Assembly (NCBI GenBank): GCA_913043815.1
Contig: CAJWNY010000005.1
Span: forward strand, 1 to 64,000
Origin: an uncultured Gammaproteobacteria bacterium
Lineage (GTDB): Bacteria > Pseudomonadota > Gammaproteobacteria > Pseudomonadales > Azotimanducaceae
Direction: 5' to 3'
DNA: 64,000 nucleotides
A model generated the notes under the pieces. The model was given only the letters and a program-made list of their open reading frames with translations, did no database searches and was not told the DNA's origin. This document shows, piece by piece, positions 10,370-20,317 of the stretch (position 1 is its first letter; each line of letters starts with the position of its first letter). The position numbers were made by a program, and so were the translations under genes.

Positions 10370-10834
10370 CTAGCTGTCGTCTTTTTCGCGGTAGCTTTCG
10401 TGACAGTTTTTGCATGAAGAACCTAAAGCGCCGAATGCTTTCATATTCAAACCATCGCCCTGGCTGGCCGAACTAGCTAATGCAACGGCTCTTTCTGCTG
10501 TTGTAGCAGCCTTGCTATTGAAGTCTGCTTTATCCTCCCAAATGCCATCTTTAGCGCCAGATTGAAGGCCGCTTGCGCGCGTATCCATAGCAAAAACGTC
10601 TTCGAGCATAGGTGCAAGTTGGGCAATTTTGCCCGCGTTCTTTTCCACAACCGCAGCGTCAAATGGGATTTGTCCGCGCGCCATGCCAACGATTGGACTA
10701 AAGTAACTTGCGACAACTTTGAGTAAACCTTGGCGTGTATCTATCCCGGTTTGCGCACGCTCCTCGGCGCTGGCTGCAAATAAATTGCCGCTTAATGCAG
10801 TTAGAAAACTGAGTAAAATAATTGTTCTAAACAT
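10370..10834 (-). CDS. cytochrome c' family (class II c-type cytochrome)
   Basis: 154 aa; signal peptide and C-terminal CKNCHESYR haem-binding motif. Confidence 0.85.
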   Translation of the reverse strand: MFRTIILLSFLTALSGNLFAASAEERAQTGIDTRQGLLKVVASYFSPIVGMARGQIPFDAAVVEKNAGKIAQLAPMLEDVFAMDTRASGLQSGAKDGIWEDKADFNSKAATTAERAVALASSASQGDGLNMKAFGALGSSCKNCHESYREKDDS

Positions 10835-10889
10835 ATGTTTTCCTGTTTCTATTCCGTAGCGTTCAAAAGGATGGAGTGATCAAAAAATC

Positions 10890-12026
10890 TCACCTTGGCT
10901 CTTTGCCAAACACAATACACCCAGCGGCACCAAACATACCACCAACGCCTAAACAAAGTGACACATTTGCATCCTTTACTTGAGCCGGTGCAGTGCCGCG
11001 AATTTGCCTAACGCTTTCTTGTAGTGCGTACATACCGTACATGCCCGAGTGCATATAAGACAGGCCACCACCGTTGGTATTCATTGGCAAGCTGCCGCCG
11101 GGCGCGGTGTTTTGCTCCCAGATAAACTCAGCGGCTTCGCCTTTTTTGCAGAAGCCCAAATCCTCTAATCCGTATATCGGCAGGTGAGCAAAGGCGTCAT
11201 AGACCATCAAGTGATCAACATCTGCGTGAGTGATGTCTGCGTCTTTCATAGCAAAAGCACCTGCAACCTTAAAGGCTCTTGAGCTGGTCAGATCATCCAT
11301 CTGGCTGATCATGGGTGTCTCCACGCTTTCTCCGGTTCCTAGGATATGCACTGGCATTTTAGGGAAATCTGCTGCTCTGTCTGCTTTAGTTAAAATTAAT
11401 GCGCCACCACCATCGGTGACCAAGCAGCATTCTAGCAAGTGAAATGGGTACGCAATCATTTTTGAATTGAGAACATCGTCCACCGTGATCTCATTTTGGA
11501 AAGTGGCCCTAGGATTCATGGATGCCCATTCCCTTTGCACAACCGCAACCATGGCCAGTTGCTCGTGAGTCATACTGTAATCTTTCATATATCGAAGTAC
11601 GGGCAAGGTAAACATTGTGGGTGGCCCCATTGGCCCAAATGGCACTTCAAACTGCCCTGCTAGCGAGGCCGGTGTTCTTGGGAACCCACTCCGACCAACA
11701 CCAGAGCGACCACTTTCTCCATGCGTAATAAGTACAGTTGTGCATTGCCCACTGGCAATAGCTGCAACAGCGTGGCGTACATGGAGCATAAAAGAACAAC
11801 CACCGACCGATGTGCCATCAACCCAAGTTGGGGTAATGCCTAGGTAATAGGCTAAGTCTGTGGGTCGTTCGCCCGCGGTGGCTATGCCGTCTATGTCTTT
11901 CGCGGTGAGACCCGCGTCAGCCATCGCGTTTAGCGCTGCATCAGCATGTAGTTGCTGCTGGCTTAGGTGTGGGATCTTGCCCAGAGCGGTGGTTTCGGCT
12001 GCACCCACCACAGCTACGCCAGTCAT
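10890..12026 (-). CDS. thiolase-family / SCP2 lipid-transfer-type protein
   Basis: 378 aa; VGAAETTALGK, GGCSFMLHVRHAVAAIASGQ, NTNGGGLSYMHSGMYG. Confidence 0.82.
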   Translation of the reverse strand: MTGVAVVGAAETTALGKIPHLSQQQLHADAALNAMADAGLTAKDIDGIATAGERPTDLAYYLGITPTWVDGTSVGGCSFMLHVRHAVAAIASGQCTTVLITHGESGRSGVGRSGFPRTPASLAGQFEVPFGPMGPPTMFTLPVLRYMKDYSMTHEQLAMVAVVQREWASMNPRATFQNEITVDDVLNSKMIAYPFHLLECCLVTDGGGALILTKADRAADFPKMPVHILGTGESVETPMISQMDDLTSSRAFKVAGAFAMKDADITHADVDHLMVYDAFAHLPIYGLEDLGFCKKGEAAEFIWEQNTAPGGSLPMNTNGGGLSYMHSGMYGMYALQESVRQIRGTAPAQVKDANVSLCLGVGGMFGAAGCIVFGKEPR

Positions 12027-12511
12027 TTAGACGCTCCTGCTGGGGCGAAAAGGGGCAGATTAATGTTCTCGCTTACTTGCTCAAATCGTACTTCTAAAGC
12101 CATATCAAGTTGTAGGGCCTCTGGCGTTTGCGCGCACTCCACAATGTTGGTCATCATTCTCGGACCTTCCTCCAGATCGACTAACGCAATAGCATAAGGC
12201 CCATCAAATGCGGGGTGTGGACCCTGGTTGATCACGTAACTGGCTAGAGTAGCCCGGCCGCTGGCGGCATAAACTTCCACAGAGCGCGAGGAGCATGAAG
12301 GGCAAAAAGGTCGAGGTGGAAAGTAGATATGGTCGCAATCTGTACATCTTTGAAGTAACAATTGTTCAGTTTGAGTACCATCCCAAAAATGCTGTGTTTC
12401 TGGTGTAGGCTGGGGCAGGGTTCTGGTGGGCTTATCCAATGCGCGCTCCTTTGTTTTAAAAAGATTGGAAAAAATAGGTAAAAAGGTCACCAAGGGAGTA
12501 TGCCTTAACAA
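12023..12511 (-). CDS. Zn-ribbon/OB-fold (DUF35) acyl-CoA-associated protein
   Basis: C-DC-x-FCPSC zinc ribbon (CTDCDHIYFPPRPFCPSC) followed by OB-fold region; overlaps thiolase gene by 4 nt; exact start uncertain. Confidence 0.8.
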   Translation of the reverse strand: MLRHTPLVTFLPIFSNLFKTKERALDKPTRTLPQPTPETQHFWDGTQTEQLLLQRCTDCDHIYFPPRPFCPSCSSRSVEVYAASGRATLASYVINQGPHPAFDGPYAIALVDLEEGPRMMTNIVECAQTPEALQLDMALEVRFEQVSENINLPLFAPAGASK

Positions 12512-12618
12512 AACCTATAGACAAAAGCCCTTCAAAGATAAGCATGCGCAAGTATTGATTTACTTAGGAAAGATGGGACAAAGTATTGGCCAATTGTTAA
12601 GGGCATAAGGGGAGAGAT

Positions 12619-13041
12619 ATGCAAGTTAATGGCACCTGTCATTGTGGAGAAATAACATTTACTGCTGAGGCCAACGAAAGCTTTTCTGTAATTTGCCATT
12701 GCCGAGATTGCCAGGTGATGTCTGGCGGGCCCTATCGCAGCATTTTGCCGGCGAAAGAGGCTGACTTTAACTTGCTCAGTGGCACACCCAAGTTGTATTT
12801 CAAAACGGGTGACAGTGGAAATCGTCGTGAATTGGCCTTTTGTGGTGATTGTGGAACCCATATTTACGCAACCTCCGTGGTGGAAGATGTGCCGCTGGGT
12901 CTGCGCATGCTGGGTTTGCGTACCGGTATGCTGGCCGAAGTAGCGGACTTGCCGCCAAAAAGAGAAGTGTGGTGTGAGTCTAAAGTTGAATGGGCGCAAA
13001 GTTTGGTGTCGTTAGATGTACCTAGGCAGAACGGCCAATAA
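12619..13041 (+). CDS. GFA-family (glutathione-dependent formaldehyde-activating-like) protein
   Basis: 140 aa; GTCHCGEITF, CHCRDCQ, FCGDCGTHIYA cysteine motifs. Confidence 0.87.
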   Translation: MQVNGTCHCGEITFTAEANESFSVICHCRDCQVMSGGPYRSILPAKEADFNLLSGTPKLYFKTGDSGNRRELAFCGDCGTHIYATSVVEDVPLGLRMLGLRTGMLAEVADLPPKREVWCESKVEWAQSLVSLDVPRQNGQ

Positions 13042-13049
13042 GCGCCAAC

Positions 13050-13700
13050 ATGCACATCCTTTACACCTTTCGTCGCTGCCCGTATGCAATGCGCGGGCGC
13101 ATGGCTTTGTCTCTTTTAAGAACGCAGATTGAAGTCCGCGAAATTTTGTTGCGGGATAAGCCCGCCTCAATGCTTGAAATCTCTCCCAAAGGTACCGTGC
13201 CAGTATTCCTCACAAAAGACGGTCAGGTAATAGATGAAAGCTTAGATCTGGTGGTTTGGGCCATCGCGGAGAACTGTCCTGAGTGGCTCAAGTTTGGCGG
13301 TTTAGATATCCAAAAGGCCTACGTAGAAAAATTTGATCAAGAGTTTAAGCCGCTCTTGGACGCCTACAAATATGATCGCCGTGACGCCGAACACCCCGCC
13401 ACTTACTACCGAGACAAGGCGCAAACATGGTTAGATGAGTTAGACCACAGTCTGCAAAAGCACAACTATTTGCTGGGTGATGTACCCCAAATGCAAGACA
13501 TTGCGCTTTTGCCTTTTGTTCGCCAGTTCGCTTTTGTCGACAAACAGTGGTTTGATCAACAGCCTAGGCCGAATCTGGTACGTTGGCTGGATGCTTGGCT
13601 TAACGACGATCTTTTCACATCTATTATGACAAAGTTTCCGAAATGGAATGAAGGAAGTCGTGGGGAAATCTGGCACACGAGTACAGATCACCACAGCTGA
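13050..13700 (+). CDS. glutathione S-transferase-like protein
   Basis: 216 aa; thioredoxin-like N-terminus YTFRRCPYAMRGRMAL, PKGTVPVFL, ESLDLVVWA. Confidence 0.83.
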   Translation: MHILYTFRRCPYAMRGRMALSLLRTQIEVREILLRDKPASMLEISPKGTVPVFLTKDGQVIDESLDLVVWAIAENCPEWLKFGGLDIQKAYVEKFDQEFKPLLDAYKYDRRDAEHPATYYRDKAQTWLDELDHSLQKHNYLLGDVPQMQDIALLPFVRQFAFVDKQWFDQQPRPNLVRWLDAWLNDDLFTSIMTKFPKWNEGSRGEIWHTSTDHHS

Positions 13701-13715
13701 TTATTGGGGAGTAAT

Positions 13716-14588
13716 ATGCAAAAGTGGGCAGTAGGAGTTATAAGCATCGTGGGCGCGGTAGCATTAGCGGCGATGGTAGCTTTGTCCGGGTCGGATCAAG
13801 GGGTCTTGTACGACGGCCTGTCGGTTTTTGTTTGGTGTGGTGTTTTCGCTTTTGCCCTGCAATGGCTGATTTTCATTCATGCTTGGTTTGCCAAAACGGA
13901 AGCCTACTTCGACCTTACTGGCAGCCTGACCTACATTGTGGTTGTAGTCGCAGCCGCGGTGTTAGCTGACGCTGACGATTTACGCTCATTAACAATCACC
14001 GGTCTTATTGTAGTTTGGGCGCTGCGTCTTGGGCCGTTTTTGTTTTTCCGTATTAAGCGCGCTGGCGAAGACCGGCGATTCAGAGCAATTAAAACATCCT
14101 TCCCAACGTTTTTGATGACTTGGACACTGCAAGGTGCGTGGGTTTATATCACTGCCAGTGCCGCATTGGGCAGTATTACTTCTAGTAGCACTGTTGGTTT
14201 AGATGGTGCTTTTGTTCTGGGCGTGGGCCTTTGGGTGATTGGTTTTGCAATTGAGGTTATTGCAGATAATCAAAAAACCGCATTTCGCAGTAATCCAGAG
14301 AATAATGGAAAGTTTATCAACACGCGTTTGTGGGCATGGTCGCGACACCCTAACTATTTTGGTGAGATTATGCTGTGGGTTGGCATTGCAGTAATTGCCT
14401 ATCCAACATTGGTGGGTAATCAAATATATTTAATGTTGTCGCCGCTTTGGGTGATTTTTCTGCTTACCGCTGTGAGCGGGGTGCGGATGCTTGAAGCCCG
14501 TGGGCGCAAGCAGTGGGGTGAAGATCCAGAGTACCAAGAGTACTTGGCGCGCACGCCAACTTTGATGTTATGGCCCCCACGTAAGTAG
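13716..14588 (+). CDS. DUF1295-family (steroid 5-alpha reductase-like) membrane protein
   Basis: multi-TM; NTRLWAWSRHPNYFGEIMLWVGI motif; ATG at 13716 with upstream ggggag RBS. Confidence 0.82.
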   Translation: MQKWAVGVISIVGAVALAAMVALSGSDQGVLYDGLSVFVWCGVFAFALQWLIFIHAWFAKTEAYFDLTGSLTYIVVVVAAAVLADADDLRSLTITGLIVVWALRLGPFLFFRIKRAGEDRRFRAIKTSFPTFLMTWTLQGAWVYITASAALGSITSSSTVGLDGAFVLGVGLWVIGFAIEVIADNQKTAFRSNPENNGKFINTRLWAWSRHPNYFGEIMLWVGIAVIAYPTLVGNQIYLMLSPLWVIFLLTAVSGVRMLEARGRKQWGEDPEYQEYLARTPTLMLWPPRK

Positions 14589-14651
14589 GAGCCTGTCCTA
14601 GTTGGCAGTGGTGCAATGAGCCGCGCCAACTTCAACTAAATAGATCTAGTA

Positions 14652-15404
14652 CTAGAGGCTCTGCGCGCCATCTACAGCAATGGTTTGCCCGGTAGTCCAA
14701 TAGGCGGAAACCGACATAAGAAATGCAGCCACGCTACCCACTTCTTCCGGCAAACCCATGCGACCATATGGGATGCCTGCCAAAGTTGCGTCATACATAT
14801 CCGGCATGTTCTTCCTTACTTGGTCCCAAACACCATCGGGAAATTCGATAGATCCGGGAGCAATACAGTTCACTCGAATCTTGTCGGCTGCCATAGCTTT
14901 AGCGTGGCTTTGGGTGAGTTGAATAACCGCTGCTTTGACTGCCCCATAGGAGATATTACCCGATGCGGCTAATCCACTAATGGACGAGATGTTTAAAATA
15001 CTGCCTCCACCATTTGCTATAAGGTGCGGAGTTGCGGCCCAAGTGGTTCGCACTACACCCATAAGATCTATGTCGATACCTTTTTGCCACCCCTCTTCGT
15101 TATCAGAATTGCCAAAGCCACTTGGGTTGTTAACAAGGCCATAAAGGCCGCCTAAAGCACTAGCCGCTTCATCAACATAAGCGGCAATGGCATCTGCCTG
15201 AGCAATATCACAAACTGCGGCGTGGACCCTGCCACCGTATGTTCTAAGTTTTCCTGCGGCTTCATCCAAGCTAGTTTGGGTGCGCCCACAAATAGATACC
15301 CACGCGCCCTCTTTTGCGCACGCTTCGGCTATAGAGAAACCAATACCCTTGCTGCCGCCTGTAATGATTATTCCTTTGTCTTCAAGTCCTAGATCCATCT
15401 TCAA
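14652..15404 (-). CDS. short-chain dehydrogenase/reductase (SDR)
   Basis: 250 aa; TGGSKGIG, SISGLAASGNISYGAVKAAV (S-Y-K), C-terminal VDGA. Confidence 0.87.
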   Translation of the reverse strand: MKMDLGLEDKGIIITGGSKGIGFSIAEACAKEGAWVSICGRTQTSLDEAAGKLRTYGGRVHAAVCDIAQADAIAAYVDEAASALGGLYGLVNNPSGFGNSDNEEGWQKGIDIDLMGVVRTTWAATPHLIANGGGSILNISSISGLAASGNISYGAVKAAVIQLTQSHAKAMAADKIRVNCIAPGSIEFPDGVWDQVRKNMPDMYDATLAGIPYGRMGLPEEVGSVAAFLMSVSAYWTTGQTIAVDGAQSL

Positions 15405-15469
15405 TTCCTATGTTGGAGTCGTTGTTGCGAATAAGTATTTTGTGAGAAAAAGAGAACCTTAAAAAACCG

Positions 15470-16221
15470 TTGCTCATTATTGCCAACATTGCGATAGAAG
15501 TTGGCATGTAAGCATTTAATGAGGTTGCGTCATCGTCCCATGTGTTTTTATAAAAGCCATCGATATTAAAGCCTACTTCGACCTGACCGGAAATCTGATT
15601 ATCCAAACTATGACTAAATTCCAATGCCCCGCCAATCGCAAGCCGTTTATCTCATTCAGTTTGATTCAGTAAGTCGAGTTCTGCATTTGGTAAAGCAAAA
15701 AGAACTTCTAGTGGCCCTCCGACTTCGATATCGTGGTCGAAAAGAAAAAAGCCCGGATTCAAAAAGCCGCTTAGCAGGCGCCCGTCGCTCGTACGTACAC
15801 GCTGGCAATGTTGCCAAACCGGTCTAATAGTCTCGGAGAAAATATCCTACACTGGGTGAAAGATTAAGTCGAAAGGGGCGTCCTCAAAGCAGGATAACTC
15901 AGCCATATTCCCCTGCATTAGATGGATCTCCAAATCATCTCGGTCTGCCACCAATTTGTACTTGGCCAACTCAACGGTTGAATTGTCAAAACTAGTCACG
16001 TTTGCCCCTGCAGCCGCGAATGTCGCCAAACTATGTCTTGGGCACTTTTCTGCTAGGGCTAATATGACTTCCCAATCTCGCTTTTTGGCGGCGCTAATAG
16101 CGGCGCTGTCAACGGGTTGAACTTTAGGGGCTTTATGCATTCTCGGACTTCTTATCCCACGCAGCACGATTGTATTTGAGTATGTCGACCATCTAGGTAT
16201 CGTGTGACCCACTGAGACCAA
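15470..16221 (-). pseudogene. decayed class I SAM-dependent methyltransferase
   Basis: single continuous frame interrupted by TAG (15847-15849) and TGA (15652-15654): ...FAAAGANVTSFDNSTVELAKYKL...PFDLIFHPV*DIFSETIRPVWQHCQRVRTSDGRLLSGFLNPGFFLFDHDIEVGGPLEVLFALPNAELDLLNQTE*DKRLAIGGALEFSHSLDNQISGQVEVGFNIDGFYKNTWDDDATSLNAYMPT; glycine-rich motif I is lost. Confidence 0.75.
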
Positions 16222-16234
16222 AAAGAAGAGCTAA

Positions 16235-17620
16235 ATGACCGCGCAAACAAACCAAACTTCTACCCAACTCACAGCCGACTATTTGGTGGTAGGTGCCGGC
16301 GCTATGGGTATGGCTTTTGTTGATGAGTTACTCAGCGGTAATGCAACCGCAACAGTTGTGCTGGTAGATCGTTACGCGGGCCCCGGTGGTCATTGGCGAC
16401 GCTCCTATCCTTTTGTGTCACTGCACCAGCCAGCAGCATTTTATGGTGTTAATTCCGAAACCCTTGGGCGCGGCGGCAAGAGTTTAGCGTCTGGTGTAGA
16501 GGTTGTCGGCTATTTTCAGCGGGTATTGGAAAAACATTTGGCCGCTGGCCGACTGAGTTTTTACCCTCATTGCGAATATACCGATGCCCACGAATTTTCT
16601 TCCACAGTGACTGGTGAGAACTATTCGGTTGAAGTTAAGCACAAGGTGGTTGATGCCACTTATATGAAAGTCGAAGTGCCCTCTATGCGCTCCCCGCCTT
16701 ACAGAGTGGTTCATGGTGTAGAAGTGGTGCCCCCAAATGCTCTTGCAGATATCTCCAAGCCCTATACCGGTTATGTAATTGTGGGCGCAGGTAAAACCGG
16801 CATGGATGCGGTGCTATACCTACTGGGTCTGGGGCTTAATGCAGATCTAATTACTTGGATTATGCCCAATGATGCTTGGCTATTGGATCGAGGTAATATT
16901 CACCCCGATGGATTGTTGCAATCGTTGAGCAAGCAACAAGAGGTCATAGCCAAGTCAGAAACTCTAGAGGCGCTGTTACTTAACCTTGAAGCCGACGGCG
17001 TGTTGATGCGAATTGATAAGTCTGTGTGGGCGGAAAAATATCGGTGTGCCACGGTGAATAGAGAAGAATTAGGGCAGTTACGCAAAGTGAAAAATATCGT
17101 TCGCTCAGGACGGGTGGTGAGTATTGAAGACAGCCAAGTGGTATTAGAAAACGGAAGTTTTAATGTGCCAAGGCAGACGTTGTTTGTCGACTGTAGTGCC
17201 AATGGATTGTCTAACAGGCCTATAGTGCCGGTGTTCGCGGCGAAAAAAATCACACTACAATCTGTATCTATGTGCCAGCAAGTATATAGCGCGTCACTGA
17301 TCGCCCATGTCGAAACTGCGTTCAATGATTTAGAAATGCAAAACAACCTTTGCCGTGTTGTCCCTCATCCAGAAACTATAGATGACTATTTGTACGCGGT
17401 GCGTATTGGCGCTATGAATAACGCGACTTGGGGTAAGCATCTATCTAAGTGGGTACGAAACGCGAGATTGTCCTTTCGCTCGCATATTCCCACTTGGAGG
17501 CTTTTCCTGAAAATGCCTCACATGATAAAATTGGCGCCATTGGTTAGCAAAAATTTAAAGACGATAGCCCAGCAACGCGAAACCAAAAAAGAGTCAGCAA
17601 AGTCTGCTAAAGCCACCTGA
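16235..17620 (+). CDS. FAD/NAD(P)-binding oxidoreductase
   Basis: 461 aa; YLVVGAGAMGMAFVDELL and second Rossmann YVIVGAGKTGMDAVLYLL. Confidence 0.82.
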   Translation: MTAQTNQTSTQLTADYLVVGAGAMGMAFVDELLSGNATATVVLVDRYAGPGGHWRRSYPFVSLHQPAAFYGVNSETLGRGGKSLASGVEVVGYFQRVLEKHLAAGRLSFYPHCEYTDAHEFSSTVTGENYSVEVKHKVVDATYMKVEVPSMRSPPYRVVHGVEVVPPNALADISKPYTGYVIVGAGKTGMDAVLYLLGLGLNADLITWIMPNDAWLLDRGNIHPDGLLQSLSKQQEVIAKSETLEALLLNLEADGVLMRIDKSVWAEKYRCATVNREELGQLRKVKNIVRSGRVVSIEDSQVVLENGSFNVPRQTLFVDCSANGLSNRPIVPVFAAKKITLQSVSMCQQVYSASLIAHVETAFNDLEMQNNLCRVVPHPETIDDYLYAVRIGAMNNATWGKHLSKWVRNARLSFRSHIPTWRLFLKMPHMIKLAPLVSKNLKTIAQQRETKKESAKSAKAT

Positions 17621-17646
17621 GTTTAGCCGGCTTTGCCTATCACCTA

Positions 17647-18879
17647 TCAAACTTTCTTCGCCGTCAAAGACTCTTTGGGTAATTTGCGGATTTTTACTAC
17701 AAATATAAGCAGTGCTATTAGAGTTATTGCGGCCGCAACGAAGAATGCACTCCCCGGCAGATAGACGGGTGCTTGATCGGATGTGAAATAGGTGAACGTT
17801 TGGGTAAGGATTAATGGTCCGGCGATTGTAGCTAAACTCGCTATGCTGGCTAAGATACCCTGCAATTCACCCTGGGCATTTTGCTCTACCTGATTTGACA
17901 AAATACTCGTTATAGCGGGGCCGCCTAGACCTGCAAGAGCTGAGACAAATATCCAAAAATAGATTTCAGCGTCGGTGGTCGACACCCCAATACCGATGTA
18001 TGCGATAACCGCCGAGAAAACGCCTATGTAAACACAGTTAACTGCGCCCAATTTTGGAATGGCTATGCGAATGAGTCCGCCCTGAACGATGGCCGAGAGC
18101 ACGCCCACAAAAGCCATAGAAAGACCTACATCCCAAGGGGTCCATGAAAATTTTTCTATGGTGTAGAAATTCCAGTTAGACGGATAAACATGGTGGCCAA
18201 TGTTGTAGAGGAACACTGCGCCAAGCAGGCCTATAAGTAATGGGTAGCGGCCAACCTGTTTGATCGCGCCCCAAGGGTTGGCTCGACGCCACTCGAAGGG
18301 CCTTCTATTTTCCCGGCTCAAAGTTTCTTTTAGAAAGAAAAATCCGTAAGAGCAGTTGATAAAAGCTAGCCCGGCGGCGCAAAAGAATGGGGCTCTTACA
18401 TCCCATGCACCAATAATGCCGCCAAGTGCAGGGCCAAAAATAAAACCTAAGCCGAACGCTAAGCCCATTAGGCCAAAGTTTTGCGCTCTCTCCTCCGCAG
18501 GACTCACGTCTGCGATAAGAGCGTTGGCCGTTGCATAAGTGGCACTAGTAATGCCCGTTAAGAGCCGACCTAAAAACAATACCCATAAGGCGGTAGCAAA
18601 CCCTGCCAGCAGGTAGCTGATGCTATAGAAAAATAGTGAAACCACCAATATTGGTCTGCGTCCTAAGCTGTCACTTAATCCGCCAAGGAGCGGTGAGAAA
18701 AGAAAGTTAGTGATAGCGTAACTGACCACTAAATAGCCGCTGAGTGCAGAAGCCTCGGACAAACTAGCGTTAGCCACTTCTGTAAGATACTGAGGTAGCA
18801 CCGGCACAATGATGCCAAATCCCACGGTGTCGAGAAAAACTGTAATTGTGACAAATATGAGCGCGTGCTTTTTATTCAT
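17647..18879 (-). CDS. MFS transporter (TCR/Tet-like)
   Basis: 410 aa, about 12 TM; GFGIIVPVLPQYL, GGLSDSLGRRPILV, GLAFGLGFIFGPALGG. Confidence 0.83.
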   Translation of the reverse strand: MNKKHALIFVTITVFLDTVGFGIIVPVLPQYLTEVANASLSEASALSGYLVVSYAITNFLFSPLLGGLSDSLGRRPILVVSLFFYSISYLLAGFATALWVLFLGRLLTGITSATYATANALIADVSPAEERAQNFGLMGLAFGLGFIFGPALGGIIGAWDVRAPFFCAAGLAFINCSYGFFFLKETLSRENRRPFEWRRANPWGAIKQVGRYPLLIGLLGAVFLYNIGHHVYPSNWNFYTIEKFSWTPWDVGLSMAFVGVLSAIVQGGLIRIAIPKLGAVNCVYIGVFSAVIAYIGIGVSTTDAEIYFWIFVSALAGLGGPAITSILSNQVEQNAQGELQGILASIASLATIAGPLILTQTFTYFTSDQAPVYLPGSAFFVAAAITLIALLIFVVKIRKLPKESLTAKKV

Positions 18880-19000
18880 TGTGTGAATTCATTAATGGGT
18901 TTCTTCTAAAACTGACCGCCTTTTACTTAGAGGCAAAGGGAGCAGAATTCGGTAAAAAACTCTGTGCTTCAAAGATCAAGGTGATCAGCGAAGCCTAAAA

Positions 19001-19750
19001 CTAGTACTCTATAACTCGTTGATGATCTTCCACAGAGGGTGGCGCCATGAGGCGCTTTTGTTGGTCTGTCGCCTGTGGGTAGTCGTCTAAATTATAGGGT
19101 AGCTTAGCCCAGCTAGAGTGCGGTGGACTGTACTTAAACAGCAGCGCGCGTCGCTCAACACTACTCTTCCAACTAGCAGTACCATGCATTAGTGCTTCGG
19201 TAAACACCACAACATCGCCAGCTTTCAGCACCGGCTGTCTAACGTACTCTGGAACTCGTTGTTGAGCGCGTACATCTTCAGGTAGGTGTTTAATAAAATT
19301 GGTTTTGTGGCTGCCGGGTACGCAGACAAATCCGCCGTCACCCGAGTTTGAGTCTGTTAGTGCCCAGGAGATGACCATTAGGCCATTGCGCATAGCGCCG
19401 TCGTTGTAGCGGTACCAATGATCGGTTTCATATAGAAAAGGCCCACCATGTAACAACTGCCCCGGGGCATCAGCGCGCATAAATATTGAATAGTCATGAT
19501 CCGCGCGCAGACGCGGGCCAATAAGTTCAATTAAGTAAGGGAGTACTTTGGGGTGGTCCATCAGATTAAGAAAAGACTCGCCCCATTTGCTTACATCGGC
19601 GGTGCGCCGAAATGGACCATCTTCCGCTTGTCTTGGCCAGTGCTGATCACACTGTGCGGATAGAGCCGTACATTCGGCGGCGCTTAATACGCCGGGAATT
19701 ACTAGATAGCCTTCTAAGTCAAAGCGAAATTTTTCTTCATCAGTCAACAT
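19001..19750 (-). CDS. phytanoyl-CoA dioxygenase (PhyH) family protein
   Basis: 249 aa; HWYRYNDGAMRNGLMVISWALTDSNSGDGGFVCVPGSHKTN and MHGTASWKS. Confidence 0.85.
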   Translation of the reverse strand: MLTDEEKFRFDLEGYLVIPGVLSAAECTALSAQCDQHWPRQAEDGPFRRTADVSKWGESFLNLMDHPKVLPYLIELIGPRLRADHDYSIFMRADAPGQLLHGGPFLYETDHWYRYNDGAMRNGLMVISWALTDSNSGDGGFVCVPGSHKTNFIKHLPEDVRAQQRVPEYVRQPVLKAGDVVVFTEALMHGTASWKSSVERRALLFKYSPPHSSWAKLPYNLDDYPQATDQQKRLMAPPSVEDHQRVIEY

Positions 19751-20132
19751 GCATTTGCCTTAGCTGGAGTTTGTGTTGCAAGACCAATTGGTAGCGTCAA
19801 AGTATATTGGTTATGTCGTCGTTTGTTGCTGCTTTTTTCAGTCAGCGAGCAAAGTGCTGAGGATGAGACAAATATATTTTTTTCGTAGTCCGCCAGATCT
19901 TGCCAACAAAGTGCACAAAAAATCGCATGCAGTGCTTTTTGGCCCTATTTTCTTTGCTTCAGATAAACAGTTTATTAAATAACGTCCAAGCAACTGGTCG
20001 TTCTGTTTGTTTCCCATTAACCAGTGCGTTTGTGCAGTTTTAGGGGCATTTCTTCCTTGGCGGATTTGCAGCAACCAGAGCTTGTGATTAGGATAAATCC
20101 CGGTAGTACAAGATCTCAACCTGGTCCTTAAC

Positions 20133-20312
20133 TTATAGTTCCTTTGCAGTTAGCTCGAACATAGCTCGCTCCTTCTGGCTGAACCCTGAGGGTAAGTCAT
20201 CGGGTTTTTCGGTGCAGATTATTTGTTTACCGCCTTTGCCGTCTACTTTGGCTGATTAGTTTCCTGGGTCGAGAGAGAATTCCCTGATACTGGTTTCATT
20301 TAGCCGGGTCAT
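20133..20312 (-). pseudogene. small coding-like remnant of unknown family
   Basis: one frame with internal TAA: MTRLNETSIREFSLDPGN*SAKVDGKGGKQIICTEKPDDLPSGFSQKERAMFELTAKEL*. Confidence 0.35.
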
Positions 20313-20317
20313 GTTTA

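Noticed and set aside
19838-20119. 93 aa minus-strand ORF in the PhyH-sulfatase intergenic region
   Set aside because: No recognisable motif or RBS; translation is not convincingly protein-like, although decayed DNA cannot be excluded.
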